Of a stretch of 34,379 bases of DNA, positions 1 to 10,781 are shown piece after piece. Source of the stretch: Selaginella moellendorffii (taxonomy: Eukaryota; Streptophyta; Lycopodiopsida; Selaginellales; Selaginellaceae); the NCBI RefSeq assembly GCF_000143415.4, contig NW_003314314.1, positions 120,873 to 155,251 on the forward strand. The letters run 5' to 3'. Each line of letters opens with the position of its first letter. Positions within the stretch are counted from its first letter, which is position 1. The position numbers and the translations under genes are program-made. The notes under the pieces are model-generated. The model did not search any database and was not told the origin of the DNA. It worked only from the letters and a program-made list of their open reading frames with translations.

Positions 1-173
1 GAGCTGGTAGCGCATCTGTGTTAAAAAAAGAGGTTGCCTCTTAACTCATTTAAGTTGGTGCATTTCTCACATAGTGTGAATACCGTGAACTTTTTCTGGA
101 GTTGTTTCCTTGGCGGTATTCTAGACTCGAGTGTGCATCGACGAGGATGTCAATCTTCCCTAGGGGGGGAGAG
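1..173 (+). mobile_element. 3' internal end of a Ty3-like LTR retrotransposon with polypurine tract
   Basis: This is the last part of the internal region of an element that enters from outside the window. The purine run at 162-173 (AGGGGGGGAGAG) sits directly before an LTR that starts TGTCGCG at 174. That is the position of the polypurine tract that primes plus-strand synthesis in LTR retroelements. Just upstream, the sequence can be read as the tail of an integrase/chromodomain polyprotein, but I could not confirm a conserved domain in 170 bp. Placement in Ty3 rather than Copia is inferred from this tail and the G-rich tract. Confidence 0.6.
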
Positions 174-609
174 TGTCGCGAATGTGACTTCGGGTATCGA
201 AAGTTACCTGTGGATTAGTCCTTACGGACATTCTTACCTTACTGCCACGATGGTAGGAAGTCGGTATTGCTGGGCCCGTTATCAGTCTCCGCTTAAGCTA
301 GTTGAGAAACTGGTCTTCGCGTGTGCACTTGACCAAATAGGCATAAGGACGAAATTCCTACATGCTATTTGTCAAACATACTTGACTTGGTTAGAGAAAC
401 TCATTCGTTGATTTGCACTTGCTAGTTTTGGGAACCCCCGGGGGGGGGGCTCCAGGCTCCTATCCCTTCGCTCCTTGGGCTTTATGCTTAGGAGTTGCTC
501 CGTGGTTCGGTTCCATCACTCCTTGGCTCCACACTTGGGAGTTTGGCACCGTTCCTTCATTCAGTGGCCCAAGGCGCTGAACCTCGGGTTCCTATGGACA
601 TGTGGCATG

Positions 610-633
610 GACACGTGGCATGTGACACGTGGC
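610..633 (+). promoter_or_regulatory. two ABRE/G-box elements in the 3' LTR
   Basis: GACACGTGGC occurs at 610-619 and again at 624-633, 14 bp apart, inside a degenerate repeat covering about 598-648. CACGTG followed by GC is the G-box/ABRE core bound by plant bZIP and bHLH factors. An LTR is where such promoter elements would act. Function is inferred from the motif only. Confidence 0.45.
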
Positions 634-679
634 ATCTGTCACATGGCACAAAGAGGGTTTAGGTTCCGCTTTGTGGTGT

Positions 680-706
680 TATCCTATGGTAAATCACCAT
701 AGGATA
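680..706. other. perfect 11-bp hairpin near the LTR 3' end
   Basis: TATCCTATGGT (680-690) is followed by a five-base loop AAATC and its exact reverse complement (696-706). It lies 25 bp before the LTR terminus, so in an element transcript it would fold near the 3' end. It could be a 3'-end or polyadenylation-associated structure, but no function can be assigned. Confidence 0.55.
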
Positions 707-731
707 AAGGGTCAAAACCACCTGTGCTACA

Positions 732-1030
732 GTTGTGCTTGCCAACACTACCACTGGGTTAGCCCAAAGGCCTGAAGGCCTGACCACTAAGTCCTATCCA
801 CCTCTAAAACTTCCTTGCCATGTGATTATATGCTTGGTCACTACACAAGAGGACTACTCCTTTTCCTCTCCACAGTCTAGGACTTTAGGATAATATTTCA
901 AAACACTATAGCCCAATGCGAACCTTGTGGGTACTCTCCCCACCTTCTGCCTTTAGGTGCCCTAGCCATGTGGCTAGAGCGAGGTTTCGATGAGCCATAC
1001 CAAATATCCAAGTAGGTAGTAACACCTACA
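732..1030 (-). mobile_element. inverted fragment of an old LTR (same family as the 8883-16751 element)
   Basis: Read on the minus strand this matches young LTR bases from about 10328 back to 10046. Shared stretches include the reverse complements of the AGTAGGTAGT, CTAGCCATG and GACCACTAAGTCC segments. Divergence is high, so the copy is old. The left side is cut by the LTR ending at 731. The same inverted fragment is longer in copy B (20983-21672), where it reaches the true LTR terminus. Confidence 0.8.
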
Positions 1031-2011
1031 CACAAATCCTTAAACCCTAAACTCTAGACCATTTAAGTAGTTTAAGGGAAATTAAAACCTTTCTATCTTT
1101 GCTCTTCTTGCATCCTCAAACAATAGCTATCTAGAGTGGAGCTAAGAGGGTGCCATGTGGTAGTGGTTGAAGTGGAAGCTAGACAAGCGTAACACATTTG
1201 GACTAAAAGCTTTAACTCAAAAAGTTGAGAGCAAGAGTGGAACTCCCATTGAAAGCATAAAGCAATCAATAAGCAAGCCTCTAGAAAAGGGAAACAAAAA
1301 GATCAACATATGACACGTGGAAGTGTTATAATTAAGTCCGAGATGGACTTGAGATGGAATCCGAGGAGTCCAAGATAGAGTCCGAATTGAAGTTTGAGAT
1401 GGATGCAAGATGGAGTCCAAGAAAGAGTCCGAGATGGACCCGAGATGGACCCAAGATGGAGCCTGAGATAGAGTTTGAAATGGACCCAAGATCGAGTCTA
1501 GATGGAGTCTAAGATGGAGCCCAAAATGGAGCCCAAAATGGAGCTTGAAACAGGGATCGGGACTGGGACCAAGATAGAGGCCAAGACCCAGACCGAGTCC
1601 AAGACCGAGTCCAAGACTGAGTCCAAGACCTAGTCCAAGTTTGAATTTGAATCTGAAGTGAAATCCCAAAGCAATTATTTCCCAAGTGAGCTTTAAAAGG
1701 ATAGTAAAAGGAGGACTTCAGTGGAACTAGTTTAGTTAGTAAAACCAATGTGGCTAAGGAAGGTTATACCCATGTGGTGGGTGATGATATAACTATTGAG
1801 GAGTCCAAGACTAAAGTGAATATAGACAGACAAGTGGGGTAACTTGGTGAAGTATTCAAAAGCTAACTCTAACTCCCCTAGGAGATCAAATAGTCAATGC
1901 TCCCAATCTAAGTGTGGGTGGCACTACCTACTGGATACCTGGCATTGCTCATCAAAACCTTGCTCTAGCCACATGGCTAGGGCACCCAAAGGCAAAAGGT
2001 GGAAAGAGTAT
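1031..2011 (+). mobile_element. old plus-strand LTR fragment of the same family
   Basis: This corresponds to the first ~1,265 bp of the young LTR (8883-10148), including the decayed GAGATGGAGTCC-type array at about 1340-1640 and the ACACGTGGAAGTGT stretch. It joins head-to-head with the inverted fragment at about 1030, so 933-1030 and 1917-2011 form an inverted repeat of roughly 95 bp. It holds about 90 bp near its start (1045-1135) not present in the young LTR. The open frames 1217-1669 and 1844-2380 are low-complexity shadows of the array. Confidence 0.8.
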
Positions 2012-2435
2012 TTATTAGGGCATCTTTTAGCCCCAATTATGGATCCATCCCTCACATATAAACTCACAAAGCTGCAGCTTCAAACTCATCAACAAGAGAA
2101 AATGAGGAGGACCCTTGATATTTCACCTTCACATGGTTTTTATACAATCATTTGGAATATTTTAAGAATCAAAATATCCTCTCCCTCTCTCTCAAGACAC
2201 CCATATCTACAACTGGGGAGTAGGAGTAAGAGTAGTAGTGAGAGCAGGAGCAGTAGTAGGAGTAGGAATAAAAATAGGGGTAGAGGTAAGAGTAGGAGCG
2301 GGGCAAGAGTAAGGTTAGGAGCAAGAGTAAAAGTTGCTTCTCTAGCTGCAACATGTGATGCGAGGAGAAGGTGGCAATGAGCTAGTGCTGCAACAAGCAA
2401 CTATTAGTGGATGCACAAAACTTTGGTGCACAAGA
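2011..2435 (-). repeat. left terminal repeat of the decayed gag/protease element
   Basis: It shares with 7289-7690 the GGATCCATCCCTCACATA block, the AGGAGGACC block, TTTGGAATATTTT, and a low-complexity GTAGGAGTAAGAG purine tract followed by an AACATGTGA block. The tract (about 2216-2335) creates the serine/arginine- and leucine-rich shadow frames on both strands; these are not genes. Confidence 0.6.
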
Positions 2436-4184
2436 ACCCATGGCTAAGATGCTCCCATATGCTAGAATGTAGTGTCTAGGGTGGGTAATTGCTGAAACAA
2501 AGAGAAATGGGAATAAAAACAAGAGATGAAAATAAAAAATAAAATAAAGATGAAAGTAGAAGATGGGAAAGGAGTTTAAAGTGCAAAGATACAAGGAAAA
2601 CCCAATGGGAAACTATATAGTTGAATTAGATACTCAAGAAAGTAGGAACAAAGGGAAAAATGAGAAGAAAAGCGTAAAACAACCAAATGGAAAGAAGCTC
2701 AAACAGTCTGGAAAGTGAATATGCAAATGCAACCTCAAGCTCATGTAGTTTGTGCTCAAAACTTTGGCTGAGAATGAAGAAGAAAACATAGAGACTGTAT
2801 TGCCTAATGGTGGTAACTATGAAATAGAAGATGAACTATAATGGAAGAAAATGATGATAGGGGATTTTGGTAGAAGGATGATATGATTGAGTGTGTCCAA
2901 GGATGGGCTCTAATCTGATGTAGTGAAATGTGAAGTCATAGCTACTGCTCACACCAAAAACTGCTGGACTATTGCTCAAGGATGCCCTTTGCAATCAGGC
3001 TATTCTACTAGAAGAAGAAATCAATTCTAAAAAGAAGAAAGTTGCAGTATGTGACTAGTTCATTGAATATCTCACATGTTGTGCATGAGAATATCTTGAT
3101 TTGTGTTTTTGCTTGTCTGGAAGAGCTTTTATGATGAAGTGTTGTCCACAAATGTCTAGTATGAATAGATGATGAATGGTGGAAAATGTGAAAGATATTA
3201 TTAGGTATGTGTAGTGGGTGGTAGAGAATTCTAGAGTATAGATGATATAGAATGGTGATGAAAATGTGAGGATGGAACTGATGTAGGGAAAAAAACTAAA
3301 GAAATGAAGCACAAATCAACAAGAGTCGAGAAATTTTCATACAATCAATAATGTAGCTAGAGTGTGTTCATTAAAAGAAACTTTCTCCACATAATTCCTT
3401 GACCTGAAAAAAGATGTAAAAAGAGTGAGAGCAGAAAGAAAAAAAAAAAAAAAAAAAAAAAGTAAAAAAATAAGTGCAAGTGGCTTCTGTGATGGGTGAT
3501 GATGATGGAAGCATCAAGAGGATGCAAGGAATCCTATAAAAGGCCTAGAATGCCGCTGAAACTAACTTAGTCACCCTCAAGTGTTAGATTGCATCGAAAA
3601 TGCCTAAGGTGGTGAATAATGTCACTGTAAGAGAATCTAGGATGCTGGAACTGCTTGGAAGGATGGGAGCCTCCTGAGGATGGTAGAAAGTGTCCCCAAG
3701 GACCTATAGAAGTCATCATGTGTCGCTGATGAAGATCTGGTGGTTGAGTGAAGTGTCGATAGTGTCAGATAATGTTTCGAGTGTTGTAGCAGGATGAAGT
3801 TGGGATCCAGCCATGAACCTAAGTTTGGGAAAAGCTGAGATGAGGTGCCAAGTTAGGAGAAACTCCAAGGAAAAGTCGAGATGCTACTAGAAAACGCCTG
3901 CCACCTTTATGTCATGGTCGTATCCCAAGTGAGTAGCAAGGTTGGACTGCAAGTTTGGGGTGAGAAGTGCCACCAAGAGTGTAGTCACTAAGCTGGAAAG
4001 TCAAAAGTGTACTCAAAAGTGTTGATGTAGTCCAGTCCATGTTGAAGAAGTCAATTATATTGTAGTCAACAACTTGGATCTCCAACAGCGTGTCATCCTC
4101 AATAAGTTTCAGGAAAAAAACCTTAAGAGCCTAGTCAACTTAAATAATGGAAGAAGCATCCACTTGAGACAAGTTATATGGAAG

Positions 4185-4620
4185 TAGAGAATGACTATGG
4201 GTATTGAGAAGAGTTTCTACCATAGATGCTGTCGGTAATCGTTGATTCTCCCTTGGCCCAAGTTGTCATGTAAGTCTGTCCTAAGATAATCGAGTCCTTC
4301 AGCTTCCCAAATCCTAGCTTTTGGAAGTCCACAACAAGGAAATTTAGCATGGAAACCACTCCTTGCACCAAGATTTTGACATTCCAATAGATGCTTGTAG
4401 GAACAATTTAGTGATTGGCAAACATTTTGAGAATGATAGTTGTGTTTCTCACCACTTCCAAGCCACTAGAAAGTGCCAAGTTGAGGGAGATGATGTTGCT
4501 CTGGGATCTAGAATCAAGTAATGCTTGTGCTGTCAAAGATCTATCGCTGATGTGGACCTCCACAAAGAATGCTTTGGGATCATAAGTGGTTTGAGTGTTG
4601 ATGATGTGGATGTTATACTA
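4185..4620 (-). pseudogene. retropepsin-like (aspartic protease) remnant, copy A
   Basis: On the minus strand this encodes the decayed counterpart of the copy B protease. The run around 4500-4540 reads ALLDSRSQ, which resembles the active-site strand of retroviral-type proteases (normally D-S/T-G-A/S). The catalytic glycine is replaced by arginine. Further on a block resembling the conserved ILGxxY/W region follows. Stops interrupt the frame, so this is not a working protease. Confidence 0.55.
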
Positions 4621-4699
4621 ATGTTCCATAGGGATGCCTGTGGACTTGGCAAAGCCTCTAGCTAAGGAGTAAAACCAGGTACATATTGCAAAAGCTCAC

Positions 4700-5966
4700 C
4701 AAGTGTGATCTAGATTGAAGTGTCAACAATCTAAGCAAGAACTTCTTATAGGACTTGAGAAAGAGTGGAGGGCAGCTGGGAGACCCTACATTAAAAGTTG
4801 GATGAATATCCAATTGTTGGATTTGAAGTTGTGGCCAAGGATGTGGGTGGCATTGCAAATACTGAAGCATGGGGTAACTTGCATGCCATGAGAGATGGGG
4901 AAGTTCTAGAAACTAGAGCTAGATCTTGCTCACCATCAATATTTGGGGCTAAAGGAGAAACCTTCTTGTGCCCTTGAGTCATAACAGCCATCTTATAACT
5001 GTCCTCTACAACATAAACTATGTTGACATGCATTAGTGTTTCCACAGCTCGACGAAAGGGTGTCTTTGACGCTTTCTACTCCAATTGTTGCTGGTATCTA
5101 TCTCTAGCTATGGAAGAAATATGTTGTCTGGTAGAAGTTACTGTTAAACATGCTGGACAAAAGGTGGTTGAAGTTCTAAGTGAAGCTTCCAACATCTCTT
5201 TATGCTGTGTATCATAACATCGCAATGCGAGTAGTACCAAGAACGAAGAGGGCATCTTAGTCTCCCTGCCTACTGTAAGCAGCATGCTTTAAGCTCCTCA
5301 AGTAGCTTCTCTTGCATTTATCATTGCTGCTAGATAATCTCCTTGTATCTTGCATGCTTCGACAATGCCTTCTCGATCATTGAGGGAACTCTATCATCAC
5401 TGTGCGGGGCTGGAGAAGAATGGATCATGGTAGCACATGAGCTCTCATCTAAAGGTGGGAGGAAAACCTCCTCTACCCTAGGAATCTTGAGATCTTGGAG
5501 AAGATCCCACTCCAAAGTCTCTACTTAGAGCAAATGCCTCATAACACATCCAAAACTCTTGCTTAAGCATCTTGCATTTGAGATTTCCCTTGAGGACAAA
5601 GATGAATGTAGTGATGCCATGAGGTTCATTTGTGATGACACACTCCTAGTAAAACCTAAACCACATCATATATTCCGGCACAGATTCACGTGCTCCTTGC
5701 CAAAAAACGAACAAATCCATGAGTAAGCGATTTCTTGGTAACTGCTAATCAAAGTGACCTTAGAAAGATGCTTTGAATGTGGAGTTGTCAGCCATATCTA
5801 CCTCCAAGAGTGTCTCTACCCACGTTTCTGCTCGGCTAGTAAGCAATCGCAAGAAGTCACAAAGCTTGTGATCATCCTCGATGATGCCATTCGACATGCA
5901 ATATTGCTCAAAATGAGTGACATGTGTATTGGCAAAGATGTCGCCATTGCCAGATAAGTATGTCAA
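4700..5966 (-). pseudogene. gag-like remnant
   Basis: The frame at 5966-5760 (minus) contains the pattern of a Ty3-type gag core: LSGNGDIFANTHV, then HFEQYC, then KLCDFLRLL, then AETWVETL. The aromatic and leucine spacing matches the retrotransposon gag family, and a W follows the 'SRAE' segment as usual. Further open pieces at 5515-5330, 5285-5076 and 5045-4791 probably represent the gag C-terminal linker, now broken into frames. The part right of 5432 is missing from copy B through a deletion. Confidence 0.55.
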
Positions 5967-7288
5967 GTCGGTGCCTCGCTGTAGAATGTGGATTTATGTA
6001 GAAAAGCCATGGATGGTGGACTCCCTGACTCGATATCTGTAATGAATGATAAATCCTCCTCATCAAAAAGAGTAGTTTGATAATCGAGCTCTCGTAGAAG
6101 GTGTGAAAAATGTCCCCATACCCTAGGCACTGTATGGAAGTTTGCTAGTTGCCATCTCTAATTGGAACGAGTGTGAACTAGCATAAAATGTCCACTGTGC
6201 AATAGATGCCAGGTTATGGAAAATACAACGCACTAAGAACTTTGACTTGTGTGAGAGCAAAGTATCTAAATGGGATAACTCCAAATAAAAGAGTATCCTC
6301 ATGTAGATTTTCCCAAATAAAATCACTCTCACTCTTGCAAATGCCAATTTCTCACGACAAAAGAAAAAAATATTGCAAAGAAAAGGGGGAAAAAAGAAAA
6401 AATTAAACTCCAATACTCAAAATGCCTAAGAGGAAAACATTTGCATGGAAATCTCTTGACTTTGCACACAAAAATGGGTGTGGATGGACTTGTTTAAAAG
6501 TTTATACTCAAACCAAAAGAATGAAACCAAAACCATGAGTTAAAATGCCTAAAATCTCAACAAAAAAATTGATTCAAACATTAAATTCTAGACAATAAAA
6601 AGGAAAACAAAAGAAAATGCACTCCCTAGTACAAGAAACACTCATTTTTAACATTGGTAAAAGGTAATAACATGGCCGTAATGATTTCCATGAGAATGAC
6701 ACCTCAAATTCCCTCAAGATTAAGCTAGAAATTTGCAAATTTGAGCTATGAAGCGCCGTGAGAGAAAAACTACTCCATGTCATAGCTTAAAGCGAATTAG
6801 CTACCAAGAAAGGACTCTCTGAAAAACTTGTCTTTATATTTACATGTCCAGAAAAAGAAATTCTTGAATCAGTCCCAAAATCGCAAGCTTAGAGTGTTGA
6901 AAATTTGCCATGAAAAACAGAGGAGCGTGATGGACAAAATTTCATTAAATTAGCAATTGAATCCTCCACAAAACAAGGTGCTCTTTAGCTTGTTGGAAAG
7001 AGGATGCCAAGTCGCATCGACCCAAAGAAAGAAAAACTAGAATCAATATACTAATCATGAGAAATCACTAGAAAACCAAATGGAAAGAGGTAATATAGAA
7101 AATTAATGTAAGAATGAAAAAAAATTTTAAACTTACACTCTAAATTCATGGAAGTTGAAACCCCTAATGGTCCTAGGGTCTCTAAGAATATGAATCTAAC
7201 CCTAGAACTCAACATTTCTCTCAATTTCCTAAAACAAACTCTCCATTCTTTCAAAAAAACTAAACTAGCTTATTCATGTTGAGTTCAC

Positions 7289-7690
7289 CAAGTTTTAGGT
7301 CATCTTTCAGCCCTAACCATGGATCCATCCCTCACATACAAATTCACAAAACCGTAATTCCAAACTTAATTGCCAGAGGAAATAAGGAGGACCTTTGATA
7401 TAGCCTTTGTGGAGTTTTACTATTTGGAATATTTTGAGAATCAAAATTTCCTCTCCCTATCTCTCAAAACACCCATAGCTACAACTAGAGAGTAGGAGTG
7501 AGAGTAAGAGTGGGAGCAACAATAGTAGTAAGACCGGGAGTAAGAGTAAAAGCGGAAGTAAAAATAGGAGCAAGGGTAGAAGTGGGAGTAAGAGTGGTCT
7601 CTCTATCTATAACATGTGACGTAAAGATAAGCAATAATAAATTTGTGTTGCAACACTCGAAACAAGAAATGCACCCAAATCTTGGGATTT
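7289..7690 (-). repeat. right terminal repeat of the decayed gag/protease element
   Basis: This is homologous to 2011-2435, including the GGATCCATCCCTCACATA block and the purine-rich GAGTAAGAG tract at about 7494-7600. The direct orientation and the gag/protease frames between the two repeats support terminal repeats. It is absent from copy B because of the deletion that joins 26361 to 26378. Confidence 0.55.
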
Positions 7691-8877
7691 AGAAGGTTTT
7701 GTGATTAAGTTTTGTTATACCTAAGCATATAAAAAACCTAGAGGCTTGGTGTGTTTAGCTGGTTGTGCTTATAGGGATTGTAATTAAATCTTAAGTCCAA
7801 ACTCACCTAAGGAGAGGGATTAAAGGAAATATTATGAATCTGTAGATGCATGGCTAACACTTCATTACTTGTGTAGTGAGGAAGCTAAATCCAAGTAGGA
7901 CCAAGTAAAAGATGGTATAATAAGTGGGGACCTTGGCAAGGGAACTTAACTAATGCCAAAGCAAAGGTGGTCGAATAAAAAAGGTAAGTTGGCAAATTAA
8001 AAAAAAATATTTATGGCTTATATCAAACTCCAAACCTTTTGTGCAACAAAATGAAGATTTGGTACACACTTAATATCTTTTACGAACATTAACTCCCTAT
8101 ATCCAACTTTTGCATGTAAAATAGTATTAGATGGTGTTTAGCCCAATTCTGGCATACTGGTGGCCTATAACAAAAAGGTGGATACCCCACTAATTAGAGC
8201 AACATGGAACTTGAGATTATTCCCAAGCTAAACACAAAATCATGAGCAATACAACCTAGCAGGACCAATTTAATATTTTAGATGGTCAATAATGCTTCCA
8301 AATACTATCTTTATTATACATTTAGAACCTTCCACAACCCCTCATCCCTCACCCTAGAAAAATGTATGCTTTTAGGCTTTCACCCCAATCTCAACAACTA
8401 ATTTATGGGATTTGAAAATTTACTAGATATGGAATAAAACTAAATTGTGAATTGGGATGCAGGAACAACACCATGGGATTCATGACACTCTCTAGATTCC
8501 ATAGATATGCAATTTAGACAGATTTAACCACTTACTATAAATAGCACAAAAGACTGAATGGAACTAATACATGAGGTATGATAGTGAGGCTGTTTGGTGG
8601 ACATAATAAGCTATCATAAAGCATTATTGAGGAACTAGACTCAACACATGAGGGTTCTTATCATTAGCTAATGCAACATACAACACATTTAGCTAATAAT
8701 ATATAAAAAATTCAATCCTTATGCTTGTTTAGTTTAAGTACACTTAAGATGTCCAATTAACTCCGCTAGCATAAGAGGGGACAATAATAAAGTGGTCCAA
8801 CTATATCAACCTTTATGGCAGAAGAGAGAGTGTCCAAAAGTACTTTTTAACAAGTATTTTTTTGATACCTGAAGCCA
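7691..8877. other. AT-rich non-coding part of copy A
   Basis: No reading frame, RNA gene or recognisable transposon domain is visible here. From 7790 onward it matches copy B (26378-27382), including the target site of the 8883-16751 element. It holds about 50 bp at 8710-8765 that copy B lacks. Confidence 0.6.
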
Positions 8878-8882
8878 CATTT
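8878..8882. repeat. 5' target-site duplication CATTT
   Basis: CATTT precedes the 5' LTR and recurs at 16752-16756 directly after the 3' LTR. Copy B has a single CATTT in the same context (GAAGCCACATTTATGAT, around 27390). Confidence 0.95.
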
Positions 8883-10766
8883 TGTGAGACACAAAATCCC
8901 TAGGCCCCAAAGTGGAGCCAGAAGGGCGCCACATGGTAGTGGCCGAAACGAGAGCCAAACGAGCGTAACACGTTTGGACCAAAAGCTCCGACTTGAAAAG
9001 TCAAGAGCGGGAGTGGAACTCCCAACGAAGTGCTCGAGGAACGAGCACGAAGCGAGCAAAAGGCAAGGCTCCAAAAAGGGACCCAAAAGGACCAACACAT
9101 GACACGTGGGAGTGTCCGAGATGGACTCGAGTTGGAGTCCGAAGTGGAGTCCGAGATGGACCCGAGTTGGAGTCCGAAGTGGAGTCCGAGATGGACCCGA
9201 GTTGGAGTCCGAAGTGGAGTCCGAGATGGACCCGAGATGGGGTCCGAGATGGAGTCCGAAGTGGAGTCCGAGGTGGACCCAAGATGGACCCGAGTTGGAG
9301 TCCGAGGTGGACCCAAGATGGACCCGAGATGGAGTCCGAGATGGAGTCCGAAGTGGAGTCCGAGGTGGACCCGAGATGGACCCGAGTTGGAGTCTGAAGT
9401 GGAGTCCGAGATGGACCCGAGATGGAGTCCGAGATGGAGTCCGAGATGGAGTCCGAGGTGGACCCGAGATGGACCCGAAATGGAGTCCGAGATGGAGTCC
9501 GAGATGGACCCGAGATGGAGTCCGAGATGGAGTCCGAGATGGACCCGAGATGGACCCGAGATGGAGTCCGAGATGGAGTCCGAGATGGAGTCCGAGATGG
9601 AGTCCGAAGTCGAGACCGAGACCGGGACCGAGACCGGGACCGAGACCGAGACCGAGACCGAGATCGGGACCGAGACCGAGACCGAGGCCGAGGCCGAGAC
9701 CGAGCCCGAGTCCGAGTCCGAATCCGAGTCCGAGTCCGAGTCCGAGTCCGAGTCCGAGTCCGGAGCCTGAGAGGGTGAAAGCCCAAAGCGTTCGTCTCCC
9801 AGACCCTGGGGGGTTTGGTGAGCTCCAAAAGTATAGTAGGGGGAGGACTGCAGTGGAGCCAGTTTGGCCAGGAAAGGCCAGTTTGGCCCAGGAAGGCCGG
9901 ACCCAGTGTTGGGTGATGAGCTGCCCACTGGGAAGTCCAAGACTAGAGTGAACACAGACCGACAAGTGGGGTAGCTTGGTGAAGTGTTCAAGAGCCGGCT
10001 CTAGTTCCCCCGGGAGATCGACTGGCCGATGCTCCCAGTCCAAGTGTGGGTGGCACTACCTACTTGGACACCTGTCGTGGCTCAACGGAACCTCGCTCTA
10101 AGCCCATGGCTAGAGCACCTAAAGGCGAAAGGCGAGGAGAGTACCCAGGTGGCTCGCGTAAGGCCACGGTGTTCCGAAATGTTGTCCCGAAGGCCCAGAC
10201 TGTGGAAAGGAAGAGGAATAGTCCTCTGAGGTAGTGACCAAGGACACAGTCGTGTGGTGAGGAAGTCCCAGAGGACCGTGGGACTTAGTGGTCGGGCCTG
10301 TGGGTCTCAATCTAGTGGCAGTGTTGGCAAACACGGCCAGGGGCAGAAAGGGACTTAGTGGGAACTGACAGAGGGATATTGGGGAAGGCTATTCCCCTTG
10401 TCGGTGGGCATCCTAAGGATGCTAAGGAGTGGATCTGAGACGACCACTCACGGATGGTTTGCCTAGTCTTGGAGAGCCAAGACGGTGATGCAAGTGGTAG
10501 TGGACTACCAGTGTGGCAAAGGTGATTGGGCATGGCCTTAGCGTAACGAGCTGCTATGTCGGTGGTACCTTTGAGTGTCGGTCATGGGATCAGACACGTG
10601 GAGCACTTGGACCAAGTGCAAATGTTGAGTGGCATGGATGCCATTCTCGGGGCTAGCAAGTCCCAAGTCCTGGATTGGACTTATGGAGGTGGTGAATGAG
10701 ACTCCTCCAAGTGGTCAGAGGTGTGGTTAAGTGACTAAAGTAGAATGGAAAATTTAGTCGCTTACA
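8883..10766 (+). repeat. 5' LTR of the LARD-like element
   Basis: It runs from TGTGAGAC to CTTACA and matches 14868-16751 without length change. It differs at 9281, 9956, 9967 and 10309, each time carrying A or T where the 3' LTR has a CpG. A G-box (CACGTG) lies at about 9103-9108. The long open frames inside (for example 8847-10043 on the minus strand) result from stop-free repeat units and are not genes. Confidence 0.95.
9106..9765 (+). repeat. CpG-rich tandem array inside the 5' LTR
   Basis: 9106-9605 is a patchwork of 12-bp (GAGATGGAGTCC) and 11-bp (GAGATGGACCC) units and variants. 9606-9765 is a hexamer array (CCGAGA, then CCGAGT). Most units carry one CpG. The mixed unit lengths shift frame, and neither strand contains stops, so all six frames stay open. 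The same array is at 15091-15750 in the 3' LTR. Confidence 0.9.
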
Positions 10767-10769
10767 ACT

Positions 10770-10781
10770 TGGTATCGGAGC
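10770..10781 (+). other. primer-binding site (initiator tRNA-Met type)
   Basis: TGGTATCGGAGC begins three bases after the 5' LTR. The canonical plant initiator-Met primer site is TGGTATCAGAGC, so there is one A-to-G difference. Position and match support a tRNA-Met primer. Confidence 0.85.

Larger units (their letters stand above)
174..731 (+). mobile_element. 3' LTR (558 bp) of the Ty3-like element
   Basis: The block begins TGTCGCG directly after the polypurine tract and ends GCTACA at 731, giving the expected TG..CA ends. After 731 the sequence changes abruptly to an inverted LTR fragment of another family (from 732). Copy B (around 21375) continues uninterrupted through the same point, so it is the empty site and supports the right boundary. 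The five bases after the LTR are GTTGT, the predicted target duplication; its partner would lie outside the window. The short open frames here (34-411, 475-702) look like LTR shadows rather than genes. Confidence 0.7.
2011..7690 (-). mobile_element. decayed LTR retroelement with gag and protease remnants, no pol seen
   Basis: Two related blocks (2011-2435 and 7289-7690) in direct orientation enclose gag-like and protease-like reading frames on the minus strand, in the order expected from right to left: repeat, gag, protease, repeat. Nothing resembling reverse transcriptase or integrase is visible in 2436-4180, so the element was non-autonomous or lost pol. All frames are broken by stops. I could not find a convincing primer-binding site next to the right repeat, so calling the repeats LTRs is probable rather than proven. 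Confidence 0.55.

Noticed and set aside
1844-2400. Serine/arginine-rich (plus) and leucine-rich (minus) proteins
   Set aside because: These are shadows of the GTAGGAGTAAGAG low-complexity tract and of an old LTR array. The same tract recurs at 7494-7600 without a conserved frame.
2011-7690. Complete autonomous Ty3 element
   Set aside because: No reverse transcriptase, RNase H or integrase motif is visible, and gag and protease frames are broken.
8847-10043. 398-codon and overlapping long open frames in the 5' LTR on both strands (also 14805-16028 and others in the 3' LTR)
   Set aside because: Produced by stop-free CCGAGA/CCGAGT and GAGATGGA repeat units open in all six frames. Mixed 11- and 12-bp units break any constant frame, and there is no domain or start context.
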